Part shown: positions 30,501 through 35,379 of the stretch, piece by piece
How positions within the stretch are numbered: position 1 is the stretch's first letter
Layout of the letters: each line of letters starts with the position of its first letter
Assembly: GCA_004124385.1 (NCBI GenBank)
Contig: SCKN01000002.1
Location: forward strand, 186,001-250,000
Direction: 5' to 3'
Length of the DNA stretch: 64,000 bases
From: Fidelibacterota bacterium
GTDB lineage: Bacteria; Fidelibacterota; Marinisomatia; Marinisomatales; TCS55
Made by a program: the position numbers and the translations under genes
The notes under the pieces: model-generated
Databases searched by the model: none
The model's input: only the letters and a program-made list of their open reading frames with translations
Told to the model about the DNA's origin: nothing

Positions 30501-30755
30501 ATGGGCAATACTGTCAGACGTGGATGCCGTCCAGCTCAAATCAGCTTGCTGATAGAACCCCGTAACTGCTAGATTTGTTGGCGGCTGGACGCCTGCTTCT
30601 TGTATGACCAATCTAATAGATGCAACTTTTAAATCTGGCGCTTGGTTCATATCTTGATCATACCCGCCGGACATTCCAGGAAAGGGATAATGACCGGCAC
30701 CACTATCTGTCCAACCCCTGCGGCCTCTATTGGTACCTCCGCTTCTCATATACAT
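15504..30755 (-). CDS. Giant modular surface adhesin, main part (FN3, parallel beta-helix, Ig-like, T9SS-type C-terminal domain)
   Basis: At least 5,083 codons; the frame is open back to about 30920, where a frameshift separates it from its signal-peptide exon-like 5' part (30827-31672). Modules in order, numbered from 30755: FN3 at 56-240 (two copies), beta-helix from 242, FN3 near 645, beta-helix from 745, FN3 near 1375, helix from 1470, FN3 near 1920, helix from 2015, FN3 near 2435, helix from 2530, further helices from about 2890 and 3180, Ig-like modules about 3630-4330, FN3-like modules to about 4700, then an unassigned C-terminal region. Each helix opens with a WYVD/GSPxxP segment and a PGTY strand. 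The last 90 residues (NPFNPQTSI, YNLLGKEV, GVYFYATR) are a type IX-like sorting or FlgD-type domain. Probably exported and surface-anchored. The ligand is unknown. Confidence 0.88.
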   Translation of the reverse strand: MYMRSGGTNRGRRGWTDSGAGHYPFPGMSGGYDQDMNQAPDLKVASIRLVIQEAGVQPPTNLAVTGFYQQADLSWTASTSDSIAHYLIYRGGSTDELDSIDAVASTVTSYSDSGLTNSTTYYYGIKTKIADNSLSAMSSPVSATPSVETPANLSAATGSQQVTLTWDAPDGSGVARTLIYQSTYSGGAGATLVDSTTSGTETSLTITGLSNGTTYYYALKFRGDDNSLGSVSSIVSATPDYFGPVWYVSSSGNNSTGDGSSTAPFATIQYAIYEAAENDTIKLKPGTFTGYGNNNINPQKDLVIMGIGGSDSVTIDVDASFNNRHYGFHLYNYNYSSMKIKGVTIVNAISPDGNGGAIKIQSAGAVDIEDCVIGPGNKAASGAGIYIYDTDVDISTTTIKGNTAPITYFNDGVNGAGLCIDNNNNNTVNITNCLIRGNSGIGSGQGNMLGGGFYASGSSTTNFINTFIYNNELSSSGTSGYSIYGGGGAVTNGAQVYFVHTDILNNNAENTSSASDGRGGALWLDGSNGASVYFLNSIIWGNTASTSDASEQMFASENFPYIAMNYSASQVETSGTGNFNEDPKFADEDNNNYALSLRSGLLGAGATTAMTSIPGASLIPDTDFLGNDRPGSGGGNPDIGAIENALSDSPVPDAPSGLTATAGDGQVELSWTASSESDVSKYGIYYATSSEPSVKQFEVSNATSITVSDLSNNINYYFRITAIDDNSYESSYSDEVSAAPQFSGSTIYVDGSATGSEDGSSTYPYHTIQDAIAAEATTDGKRILVLAGTYTYDSGSGAGTTYNFSYQDNNGYQWGFFTVSGNTITDLDFSHSDQNLYPGNDWTIQTGTSHFISIYDYSVDASNSSGVGFQFETSHVEIWNQYNQFQDGWNQNVYQGEFSTNAVIDLRGKNITLEAVSGPDSTFIDGEGDYTALDMDAGNDDYDGYASSTEFIGFTFKNGPDDEPLINIVGPGISSNLDWAPTFTNCRFTDTEMSVHDNDAAPIIVENAEPIFDGCEFRNLHIKPNSSFYDNDIYGPIRLIGTQTNSGGGYDTTAFRPQFKNCVIAGNSLKRGSNYNGSQISLNGGAIAVGFGAIPYFENTRIDSNTVDIESGRPGNRDAGFGGAIFLSNYLSRGEYIRFVNCSISGNSVKADEIYGGGIHTQYPAVSFINTVITNNELNGELADNQDGSNAQGGAICYRTDIHAFGQGGNPSHDPELRIVNCTIADNTINNISEYFNNVGGAGINRNDSENHSTVIFNSIIYDNEIEGYMESENYRMNLSTYNNAYGDNDALIDYSLIEFFSETGLEEDDLVDTDPGFVGNGDYSLATSSIAIGAGIDEFEGIDAPAFDYNSNSRPNPDGSDPDLGAFENSLSTTPFPSKPQNLVVSAEGDSTITLSWTANTEDDLSKYRIYYGTSTAATLLDSVSGTPSYTATGLDNYTTYYFAVSAVDLDGYESSKSNEVSGEPKWSGPIWYVDEVNGLAGSSADGSPAAPYREILDAIDAVDPSSRNDGLKDTILVLPGTYDRSDDQELYFKYTSGTYDGQPKNLVLKSRDGAATTILDGKTKRVFEIVDGTDTTLQIIGFTITASDGGENDGEGSVIKVHGQSHSQGNQEIITYSGATFKNCLIKDVDGEDSAVEVYYGNAVFIDCELSNNTADYSNSGDGLGAAVRVGNEGSEGGSTVHFYRSNLVNNIVTTSSNGNIYGGAIGIGGSNEHNVKLVNTIVAGNLVDNNSTFGGYQTGGGGIKFQGGKIQLINCTIADNQISTNDSWTNGGSAIEGGDWNQDGDSPQLTIFNSIVYGNTIVTNASSSPMTDHNNQIYADNSNNDGVDMYASYSLFGGGDDLGGDEILLNIVPDFTDLTYVLHERSPAIGAGETESVDAEGETIYAPRNDLAGNARPNPSGSNPDLGAYEHELAVTLYPAPVENLTATPLHKSVLLEWDLHEENNVDSYIAYISEDSITFTAVDTVAGRFTGNTTLDSLTNNEDYWLYVTAVNTSDYESLPSFHTKTSPFFQGPVWYVDESAGSGGEGSPEEPVREIQDAIDLAAAGDTVLVLPGTYDRRDDQELYFKYTSGTLDGQPKNLVLKSRDGAATTILDGEGSKRLFEIVDGTDTTLQIIGFTVTGGGENDGMGNAIKVEGQQTWNINTQQYEYNPSGAVFKECIFNENGTEANPAEDPVIYLVSANVRFEDCTIENNHVLKPSYSGEGAAIWASEGSDLNIIRTKIVDNSLTAGNDASGAGIYMSWSSDNNLIVVNSIIARNTATSGSFYNSRGAGIAVRGGTATIINSTIVENVNNSNQTEGGSGIFVSSDGSGNDTKLNVQNSIIFGNTPMDNQLHLDDWANVSHYVSYSIIQGEDVNDFEDGVLDVDPDFADTTYVLHERSPAIGAGETESEDTEGDPIYAPAGDIAGNVRPNPTGSNPDLGAYEHELAVTPYPSIVEDLTATPLHRSVQLEWDYHEEEDVTSYIAYMGEDSIAFTAIDTVEGRFNTRTTIDNLNNGTDYWFYVTAIDTADYESAASFQEKTSPFYQGPVWIVDVNNGASNGEGSPEDPMKYIRDAIEESADGDTVMLMPGTYDHSKNRNLDFQYQNDVMQNGVKDLTLMGKYGADTTIIDVDGNDFLDLQSGESDSRIEGLTISNSGSGAIRIWYSSVEIKNCVFENNSDNSFNGGGAIYISGTVDPVTVMNTLFKGNFANERGGAIAFEQDGSELYVLNCIFINNTANNVGGAINQDHSTNLIVVNSLFLDNVGQQSWGAGGINIMGNENTEIVNSIFINNTNNGGTDNADISSSDVYADHCILQSVNSPAFNTGDNYVFDPTSILTADTSDYALDEYSPAIGLGLDEFYSNALDEDVILSEELTTDYLGNTRVQPADSHIDLGPIEHARWEQRRQVFYLATDGDDGNDGLSTANPLLSLAEAFNKSVIRDTIELASGTYAGAGNRDLNFNGVDRIIRSTDGAATTIIDCENMGQAFILENGETDSTIISGITIKKGAAENGGAVYIDGADPIFEGVIFKDNYASTSGGAVYATNSNSEFLNCVFVGNNAAESAIMAVSGGSVIVDFATAVGNKGDDGVSFSGGITITNSILWGNSNVDSGISVTYSDVMGGNSGTGNYNGRPGFVDGFNGDFQLQDWSPVIGQASSATGILYDIEGNVRSESIPDMGAFENTLDAPGTYTRQYWFVSTTGSDSARSGMGSEIDPFGSIQFAMNHGIYDDEIHISPGSYSESLNNWEKDLLIVGNGIASDINIDGFFEINGGSPTLYDLHLSNVNGTSDVLQINNDATVTMNNLLITNSNYGGITINNSANAYMINLTIYDNATGIYNNSSGTVSAVNSILWNNTAATYGAPTITYSDIEGDYTGTGNINDDPDFIDAGNGDFGLQITSPCIDSGNPASTYDIDSTIVDMGAFPLIREFLAGTSTGNVNVTSDESVVITQDFTLAEDDTLFIESGSDLYFEPGVTLIIDGVMAASGEAGDPVIFQSTDPDSSYGGVIINSGTDGISHNDSYYYMVIQDVGAAFIPLTINGDATIEHVTIAGNDNSTSLEVNSGTVELNYSILEGSTSGSGTLNETGSFTSSTDQFVNYSNGDFTLLSTAAAIDLDTTENWIDPDYTYADAGSFYHDQTGYISDIAVVLYPAFGDTISINPDTGSVVGSGLDVEVQIFNTIGHYMTNPTIQWGSAGNQHGTFASETTYGANLSGKVSNTFYTTTVTHDLNSISVDESGATAQGGYFKIVPGNPDSVWINEQTDMTITQLGSLVFEANIFDQFNNFVADNEIVAWDIVPVVGSGDGFTLDNSTTSTQGGLANVTLNTDPTGNSLAVGDQVSISATSGTGTHQSAVITIMPDDIFNLAMPTELTETQIDLSADVATIYIEAALIDTFDNPLVGVEVNWEVVTGNGTGESLSVTSSMTNVNGIAFVDLTTSVVSGSDYTVHGWVTDGALLSAVMGTNGQNRNLNTPFQQPAFSTSRKNGLSGKTPTFSEIQIVSVPLRILNNPPSENDDSNRDHSVYDLDDTTAVIHVIPGASDSFVFDLANDTVMTQYESLNISVTVYDQNNNLVSDGTNIDWAIQPASAGISLNLSASSTTDGITTNIINTNPSAVLGTTVTIEVTSGSASMVISNTITIVPDDPFDLTITDTYERNPEADQNTVPLEVTIIDTFDNALEEVPVFWSIVEGAEGYLENTLLQDTTSTNVSGIATNVLTTDVIAGAFYRVRVWVDNTASLNDTTEVIMVLPGAPTTIIADIPDTMYVVQGQIDTLEIQVMDQFENYVSDGSVVNWNPSATADYSTSEEDNSTTNGLASIIVAADNEAPWLSQIDFNIVVESVFNNNTANDTVIYRVEDVIAPAAVSDLAISPYVWTSVNDFTLNWSNPAEHSGVAGAHYSINGSDDTYITGQNITTLTSLALPANDASTFDIWLEDNSGNDDGGTAQSIVAKWDDTPPTVFDVTAPLQAWYNTLFLRFEWEASSDATAGLQYYELDVNEGSIYQQHPDSTGFDFPDGFAAGTHTWTISAFDSSGNERVTSNPQTFYVDYIEPGIAHNPVLEATDNSSVTITATFSDDASGIDIAELYYRKGGEVQWQTPIDMKSTNTYNITSSFVTSAGVEYYIYSRDIAGNETYIPDQGHYSISVTIPGDGLLSTDRWPTGIPNGSGQSSYQLLSFPGQAASATPTNILVDDLLAYDDTKWRFFTYSGGGWNEFASIQYIDPGVGYFLIVKDAGLNITTGQTQTVSTDNDFMINFTSGEWVMLGNPFDFSIPLENVLINDSTSLASDPNFYTYDGSNGWVSANKLDPWKGYIYKSATANQLYIKPSKSSSGLKITDTEIVLLENEWLVDINARNGLGVDKLNTVGVLTTASDEYDDMDAFEPPMLPGGISLRIDNRDWAQHGDIYTTDIRTVKEDGEFWDMEVAAEDDRYNVYLNFDDISDIPADFDVFVIDVTLGVAQDLRWNPVYRYAVSNSKSIHDIRFIAGTKSFVNENNAGVDLYPDKFSISQNYPNPFNPQTSILITLEDMATVDLIVYNLLGKEVIRMTSGEMYPAGYHNFIWKGLNSDGKRVASGVYFYATRIMDMSGKVILNKTNKMIMVK
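24397..26210 (-). repeat. Duplicated beta-helix module inside the giant adhesin
   Basis: The segments at about 24397-24640 and 25980-26205 encode nearly the same peptide (LPGTYDR...DQELYFKYTSGT and SRDGAATTILDG). They differ at many silent sites in one half but are almost identical over about 60 bp around GTGTATTTAAAATAGAGTTC and TATGTGCCGGGCAGGACTAA. The preceding FN3 modules of this and the next unit are also close relatives. Confidence 0.7.
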
Positions 30756-30826
30756 ACCGCCTCCTGTAACGTATAAAGCATTATCATGGCTGTACTCGAT
30801 AATGAGATTGCTGACACCATCCCATG

Positions 30827-31672
30827 TTACTGGCGTAGTAAAATCAAACTGGACCCAGTTATTCGGGAGAAAATCACCCGCAAAATAATTTGTCGGACCA
30901 TGAACGACAGTTGTGTTGAATCAAAACTGGAAATGCTTGTATTGCTTGTCCAGCCATAGGCAATACGAACACTATCCAGATTCATCCCTGGCGTTTGATT
31001 TACCTTAAGTTTTATACCTGTAATACTGGATCCTGATAACATTCCGGCATCTGCCAGATCAGACGCCCAGTAAAGTGACTGGTGTTTTACATCATGATAG
31101 AACGAATTGAGGGGATAACCCTGTTCACTGCCGCCGACACCATATTCTGTAGCATTGGTTAAAAGCTCGATTGAACCATCATCGTCATCACCGCCGCCTG
31201 TTCCTGAATTATTAATCGTAAACATATCACTGTAATAGCATGATGAACCACTCACACAGATCTCGAGCTGGTATTCTGTTCGGGCAGTTATATCATCGGG
31301 AACAGTCCATGAATAGTATTGATAATTGTTATCTATCCATGCTCCTGTAGCAATTGTTGTCTCATAACTGCCATTGTAATACAGCTTAATATCAACAGTG
31401 TATCCTGCTGTTGCATCGGATGACCATGAGATTGTATAGTTATTGCCAGCCTCCCATACTATAAAGGAGTATGGATAAGTAAATGAAATATGCGATGGAG
31501 CTGTAGAGCCGCTACCACCAGAACAATCCATACAATACATATTCATCGAATCCCACCATCCGCCGGCTGTGTAACAATCAGTTTGATTGTAGATAGGTGG
31601 ATCACATGGCGTTTGGGCAAACGCCCCAGATGTTAAAAAAATGGTTAATAATACTAGTATCTTTTTATTCAT
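30827..31672 (-). CDS. 5' part of the giant adhesin, with signal peptide, cut off by a frameshift
   Basis: Starts MNKKILVLLTIFLTSGAFAQ, a clean signal peptide, followed by a Cys-rich stretch, a PKD/Ig-like segment (SYPYSFIVWEAG-like region) and an acidic linker GGGDDDD. After FDSTQ the frame turns to nonsense (from LSFMVRQ) and stops. The +1-related frame continues as TVVHGPTNYFAGDFLPNNWV and runs smoothly into the giant frame. One missing base between 30905 and 30922, most simply one A in ACACAAC, would restore a single secreted protein of about 5,390 residues. The product as written is truncated at 281 residues. Confidence 0.8.
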   Translation of the reverse strand: MNKKILVLLTIFLTSGAFAQTPCDPPIYNQTDCYTAGGWWDSMNMYCMDCSGGSGSTAPSHISFTYPYSFIVWEAGNNYTISWSSDATAGYTVDIKLYYNGSYETTIATGAWIDNNYQYYSWTVPDDITARTEYQLEICVSGSSCYYSDMFTINNSGTGGGDDDDGSIELLTNATEYGVGGSEQGYPLNSFYHDVKHQSLYWASDLADAGMLSGSSITGIKLKVNQTPGMNLDSVRIAYGWTSNTSISSFDSTQLSFMVRQIILRVIFSRITGSSLILLRQ

Positions 31673-31694
31673 TTAAAATCTCAAATTGAATTTT

Positions 31695-32402
31695 TTACTC
31701 AGGCATATTCGGTGGTTCCGGTAAAACTGCTGGAGCATCATCTCCAGCCATGGCCACAGCAGCTCCTCCACCGGCCACGAGTAATAGACCACCCCATAAC
31801 CACCACTTGGTCCCGCCTTTTTTAGCGGGTGCAACTGCAGCAACCGCACCTTCTTGTATCTTTTGTTTAGCTAATATATGATCCGGTGCGGTCAAACCCA
31901 CAATTTCCCAGGCCAGGATTTCAATTTCGGTGATGAGACCGTCAATTTCTCCCTTGTATGACTTGCTCACCGATTTAACGGTGGCCCCCGATTCCACTGA
32001 AAACATTTTGGCATCGATGGTGTATGTATTCCCCAATTTACCAAAGGCGCCAGAAATCATGTTTTGCACACCTAATAGGGCACCCACTTCAGCGGCACAT
32101 TCTGCTGATGTACAGCCGGATTGCTGAAAACCCTGTTCATTCAGTATTTCTGACATCTGACCACGTTCCACTAATATAACAGCATTGGTATTGGCTAACT
32201 CTGATGAAAGTCGATCCGTAAGGGTTGCTGCTTCCAATTTTGAAATACCACGGCCTTCAAAATCCAATACAGCAACCGTGATTTTGCCAGAAGCTAGATC
32301 AGCTACAGTTTCTTCATTGAGGGTAGGATTACTTTGGGCCAGCAATAATACTGGTAAAAATAACCCTGTGAGGATTTTAAAAAATTTTACTTTGGTCTGC
32401 AT
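31695..32402 (-). CDS. CsgG-like secreted protein with C-terminal membrane segment
   Basis: I start at the ATG at 32402 (MQTKVKFF), which has GGAGAG seven bases upstream; a frame upstream to 32435 lacks this. The signal peptide ends at LLLAQS. The domain at about 40-165 fits the CsgG/FlgO-type alpha-beta fold: ITVAVLDFEGRGIS, TDRLSSELANT, VILVERGQMSEILNEQGFQQ and LLGVQNMISGAFGK. A Gly/Ala-rich hydrophobic helix (WWLWGGLLLVAGGGAAVAMA) and a proline tail follow. CsgG relatives form or assist outer-membrane secretion assemblies. Placed directly upstream of the giant adhesin, a role in its export or anchoring is plausible but inferred. Confidence 0.75.
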   Translation of the reverse strand: MQTKVKFFKILTGLFLPVLLLAQSNPTLNEETVADLASGKITVAVLDFEGRGISKLEAATLTDRLSSELANTNAVILVERGQMSEILNEQGFQQSGCTSAECAAEVGALLGVQNMISGAFGKLGNTYTIDAKMFSVESGATVKSVSKSYKGEIDGLITEIEILAWEIVGLTAPDHILAKQKIQEGAVAAVAPAKKGGTKWWLWGGLLLVAGGGAAVAMAGDDAPAVLPEPPNMPE

Positions 32403-32462
32403 AAGATTGCTCTCCAATTTATCAGAGTGTAACATAATTTTTCAGTGCGCTGGAACACACCT

Positions 32463-33204
32463 TTATTCCTCTTCAGCCATTAGTTCATCGATGAGGGCAG
32501 ATAATTCGCCCTCAAGATCCTCATCTTCGTGGAATCCCTGTCTGGCTTCCCGAATTATCTGAAATTTATCGATGACAAAGAGACGAGGCAATGTTTTTGC
32601 GCCATAGCGTTCTTTTGCCACTCCCCGGTTATCGTACAAAATTGGTATGGTAATACCCTTTTCGGCTAAAAAGGGTCCCGCTTTGGGCGAATTCTCATTT
32701 TCCCCTGTGCGGGTGGCTTCGGTGATATCCACCAGAAAAAATTTGACCTTTTCATTTTTATAGGCTTGAAAAACATTTTCAAGATGGGGTAATTCTTTCA
32801 TACAGGGCACGCACCAGGTAGCAAAAAAACTCAATACCACGGGGTAGCGATCCGGCTGGGACATGAATTTGCGCAAATTTTTGTCCCGCTCTACCGTCCA
32901 GTTTTTCAAAAATTCAAATTTCCCAGGGGCATACATAAGTGCCCAAGACGGTGCTAAGTCACCGGCTTTTAAGCCTGGATCCTTGGTTGTATCATCCGGT
33001 ACAGCAGCAATTTCCCCCACTTCTTGGGCAATGCCAAGTGATTGGTTGTATCATCCGGACAGCAGCAATTTCCCCCACTTCTTGGGCAATGCCAAGTGAT
33101 TTGGTTGTATCGTCCGGTACAACAGCCACCTCGCCCACACCCTGCGTAAAACCAAGGCTGGTAGAAATCAATAAAATACTTATCCATTTAATCATATTGT
33201 TCAC
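32463..33204 (-). pseudogene. Secreted TlpA-like thioredoxin, frame broken in a 60-bp tandem repeat
   Basis: The signal peptide MNNMIKWISILLISTSLGFT starts at 33204. The thioredoxin domain (FFATWCVPCMKELPHL, with a CVPC redox pair, and KTLPRLFVIDK with the cis-proline) lies in another frame, ending at 32463. Between them is an array of SLGIAQEVGEIAAVPDDTTK units. Units one and two on the plus strand are 59 bp instead of 60, so two single-base losses put the domains out of frame. As written, either a 70-residue exported peptide or a leaderless 185-residue domain would be made. Family role: membrane or periplasmic thiol-disulfide exchange. Confidence 0.75.
32983..33160. repeat. Three-copy 60-bp tandem repeat in the TlpA-like gene
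   Basis: Copies start at 32983, 33042 and 33101, each with TTGGTTGTATC(A/G)TCCGG. The first two are nearly identical apart from one missing base each; the third is diverged. Encodes a Pro/Asp-containing linker between signal peptide and thioredoxin domain. Confidence 0.85.
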
Positions 33205-33232
33205 ACGAGTCCTTTCTAATAATTTAAATCTA

Positions 33233-34072
33233 TCAATCTAAAACAAAAAGCACCCGGCAGTCACGCAGAATACCGTGAGCGCTGTTTGCAGATTCTATTT
33301 TCATTATATCGGCGTTGGCGATGACAACATCGGCCTTATTTGCACCGCTGGCTGATACACCTTTAATGACCAATGGATTCCCTTTTACTCTATCATCCGC
33401 TGATGCTCTTTCGAGCCCTTTGGCGTAGCCAGCAACGCCGTTTTGTATAGAATACTCCCGGGTATAATTACCGGGGCCATACACGACTCCGCCGTTTTGA
33501 TCCAAAATTCTTGGAGACATGGCCGGACGTAAACCTAAACCCCGAACATCAATTATTAAACCGGTAATGGCTGATGTGGTAGGTCCGCCTGTCGGGGTTG
33601 ATACGGCAGGTGTTCCAGTCGAGGGTGCTCCCACTGCTGGCGGTGCAAGAAAACCGTTAGGCGGCATCATTACATCCGAAATTCCGCTCATGGGAACTTC
33701 ATAGGTCACTTCGATAGATGTGTCGCTCAAATATGTGACTTCACCCACTTGACGTGCACCACGAATTGCTCCTTGAACACGTGACTTTATTACATCATCA
33801 AACATAGCGTTGCTCATGGTGGTCTCGCTGGTGACAACAACGCCATTCACAATTTCAATAAGTTGGCGTAAGGCATCCTGTTTTGCAATCCGCAACGCTG
33901 CCCGGCGAGCTTGTCCCGCATTAATAACATTTTCAGGAATAAATCCTATCCCTGTCGCTTGAATAGTCCGATCCGAATAATTAATGGAGCCGCGCTCAAA
34001 CTGTTCGCCTACAAAAGACGATTGCGCCATTAAAACATTCAAACAGAATAATATGCTGAATAACTTTTTCAT
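33233..34072 (-). CDS. LPP20-like secreted protein
   Basis: 279 residues with a signal peptide (MKKLFSILFCLNVLMAQS). The N-terminal half has the LPP20-type pattern RRAALRIAKQDALRQLIEIV followed by a strand-rich region ending in SIEVTYEVPMSG. A Pro/Thr/Gly linker (about 140-165) leads to a C-terminal domain (GLIIDVRGLGLRPAMSPRIL) resembling the same fold found in FlgT-like proteins. Not a lipoprotein here (no lipobox cysteine). Sits 14 bp after the FlgT-like gene. Export apparatus role inferred. Confidence 0.65.
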   Translation of the reverse strand: MKKLFSILFCLNVLMAQSSFVGEQFERGSINYSDRTIQATGIGFIPENVINAGQARRAALRIAKQDALRQLIEIVNGVVVTSETTMSNAMFDDVIKSRVQGAIRGARQVGEVTYLSDTSIEVTYEVPMSGISDVMMPPNGFLAPPAVGAPSTGTPAVSTPTGGPTTSAITGLIIDVRGLGLRPAMSPRILDQNGGVVYGPGNYTREYSIQNGVAGYAKGLERASADDRVKGNPLVIKGVSASGANKADVVIANADIMKIESANSAHGILRDCRVLFVLD

Positions 34073-34086
34073 AACGTACCTCGTTG

Positions 34087-35187
34087 TTATTGAATTATTT
34101 CTACTGTTAAACGATTGCCGGATAGTCCTGTAACTTTAAAATCCAATCCATCCGGGGATGTTCTACTTAATCCCATGGCCAAGGCTTGTAGTTTCCCCTC
34201 AAATTCTACTTCAAACTCAGCTACACCGTCATTCAAGCTTTTGGCATAGGCATTTCGAATACCGGAAACTGTCTGTGCTTTCAAGAAAGATTCGAAGGTT
34301 ATGTAAGACATAAAATCCGCATTTTTTAAGACAATATATACTTTTATGAAATTGGACTGCTGTGTGCTCCATTTTTCAATGAGCTGACGAATAATATCTG
34401 TGCCAAGGTTACCCGCCGCTTCATTGGTGGCATTCACACCAGCAGTGGAGGGTGAAATATGGGGTTTCTTCCCGTGGGCATTAGGAACAACTGCCAGAAT
34501 TTCACCGGTATCAGCGCGAACAATCTTACCATTTATATCCGCCTGGCCAGACGTCATACCGTAAAATTCTCCGCCAGATGAGATTTTAGCTGTGCCAATG
34601 ACAATCACTTCCGCTCCCAGCATACTGGCTATCTTCGCAGCCGCAGACACGTTCCCGGCCAAGGCTTGTTCATAATCCTGCTGACCTTTTAAGGCTTGAA
34701 CCAATTGACGATCAACAACATCAAACCCTTTATCATAAAACATGCTTAATAGCTTTGTTTCCGCAAAATCAGTGGGAGTATTATCAATAAGGTTTTCCTC
34801 TCTGATCATAAAAATAATACGTGGGCGGTTCATGGCATTCAATAATGTTTGGAGTGCCGCCTCATCCTGCATAACCTGATCCAGCATTTGGGTCACTTCT
34901 GCATCAATGGTTATTTCCCAAAGCCCATCCGGACCCTGACTTTCAGAAACGATTTTAAATGTCTTTATAAATCCCTGTGCTTTGGAATAAATATTATCAC
35001 TTAAAGATGTGGCCGTTACAATGGTTTCTGATGAAATAAATGCCCCCAAACCTACTTCCACGGCATCGCGCTTGGCTTGTTCAATTGCCGCATCTTTTGT
35101 TAGTCCATAACCAGTCCCTTGGGCTGTTTGCCCTTGAGCTAAAGCGAAAGATAAAATCAAACAAATTGTTGTTATAATTGTTCTCAT
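34087..35187 (-). CDS. FlgT/CsgG-like secreted protein, first gene of the adhesin operon
   Basis: I start at the ATG at 35187 (MRTIITTICLILSFALAQ), a good signal peptide with AAGG upstream; an earlier in-frame ATG at 35205 would spoil it. The first domain has GYGLTKDAAIEQAKRDAVEVGLGAF (FlgT/LPP20 N-terminal pattern). The middle domain has FDVVDRQLVQAL and LGAEVIVIGTAKISSG (CsgG/TolB-like). The end is a second small domain. FlgT-like proteins of this type assemble around outer-membrane structures. No flagellar genes are nearby, so the adhesin is the likelier client. Confidence 0.65.
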   Translation of the reverse strand: MRTIITTICLILSFALAQGQTAQGTGYGLTKDAAIEQAKRDAVEVGLGAFISSETIVTATSLSDNIYSKAQGFIKTFKIVSESQGPDGLWEITIDAEVTQMLDQVMQDEAALQTLLNAMNRPRIIFMIREENLIDNTPTDFAETKLLSMFYDKGFDVVDRQLVQALKGQQDYEQALAGNVSAAAKIASMLGAEVIVIGTAKISSGGEFYGMTSGQADINGKIVRADTGEILAVVPNAHGKKPHISPSTAGVNATNEAAGNLGTDIIRQLIEKWSTQQSNFIKVYIVLKNADFMSYITFESFLKAQTVSGIRNAYAKSLNDGVAEFEVEFEGKLQALAMGLSRTSPDGLDFKVTGLSGNRLTVEIIQ

Positions 35188-35299
35188 ATGTAAAATAACC
35201 TTCATTCTTCGTTAATCCCCTACATTGAATATCAAGTTAAATTATCTAATTGTACCTCTATATGCAATGACAAACATAATTATGTGTGATCTATATCAT

Positions 35300-35327
35300 A
35301 AGCCCCTATTCATGGGCTTTTATTTTT
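35300..35327 (+). terminator. Terminator-like hairpin in the divergent intergenic region
   Basis: AAGCCC-CTATTCAT-GGGCTT followed by TTATTTTT on the plus strand. No plus-strand gene lies upstream within the 192-bp gap, so it would end a short transcript starting near 35220, or act in the leader of the TPR-SLH gene. Nothing else stands out in the gap. Confidence 0.45.
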
Positions 35328-35379
35328 CATCAATTTTACCCTAAATTCCGGCAAGATTACTAACCAAAAGGGTTCAACC

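Noticed and set aside
15504-30755. Many plus- and minus-strand frames of 60-120 codons inside the adhesin gene
   Set aside because: Shadows of a repetitive long gene; none shows family motifs or independent start signals.
32983-33160. Tandem repeat considered as a CRISPR array
   Set aside because: Units are contiguous, with no spacers, and encode a repeated peptide.
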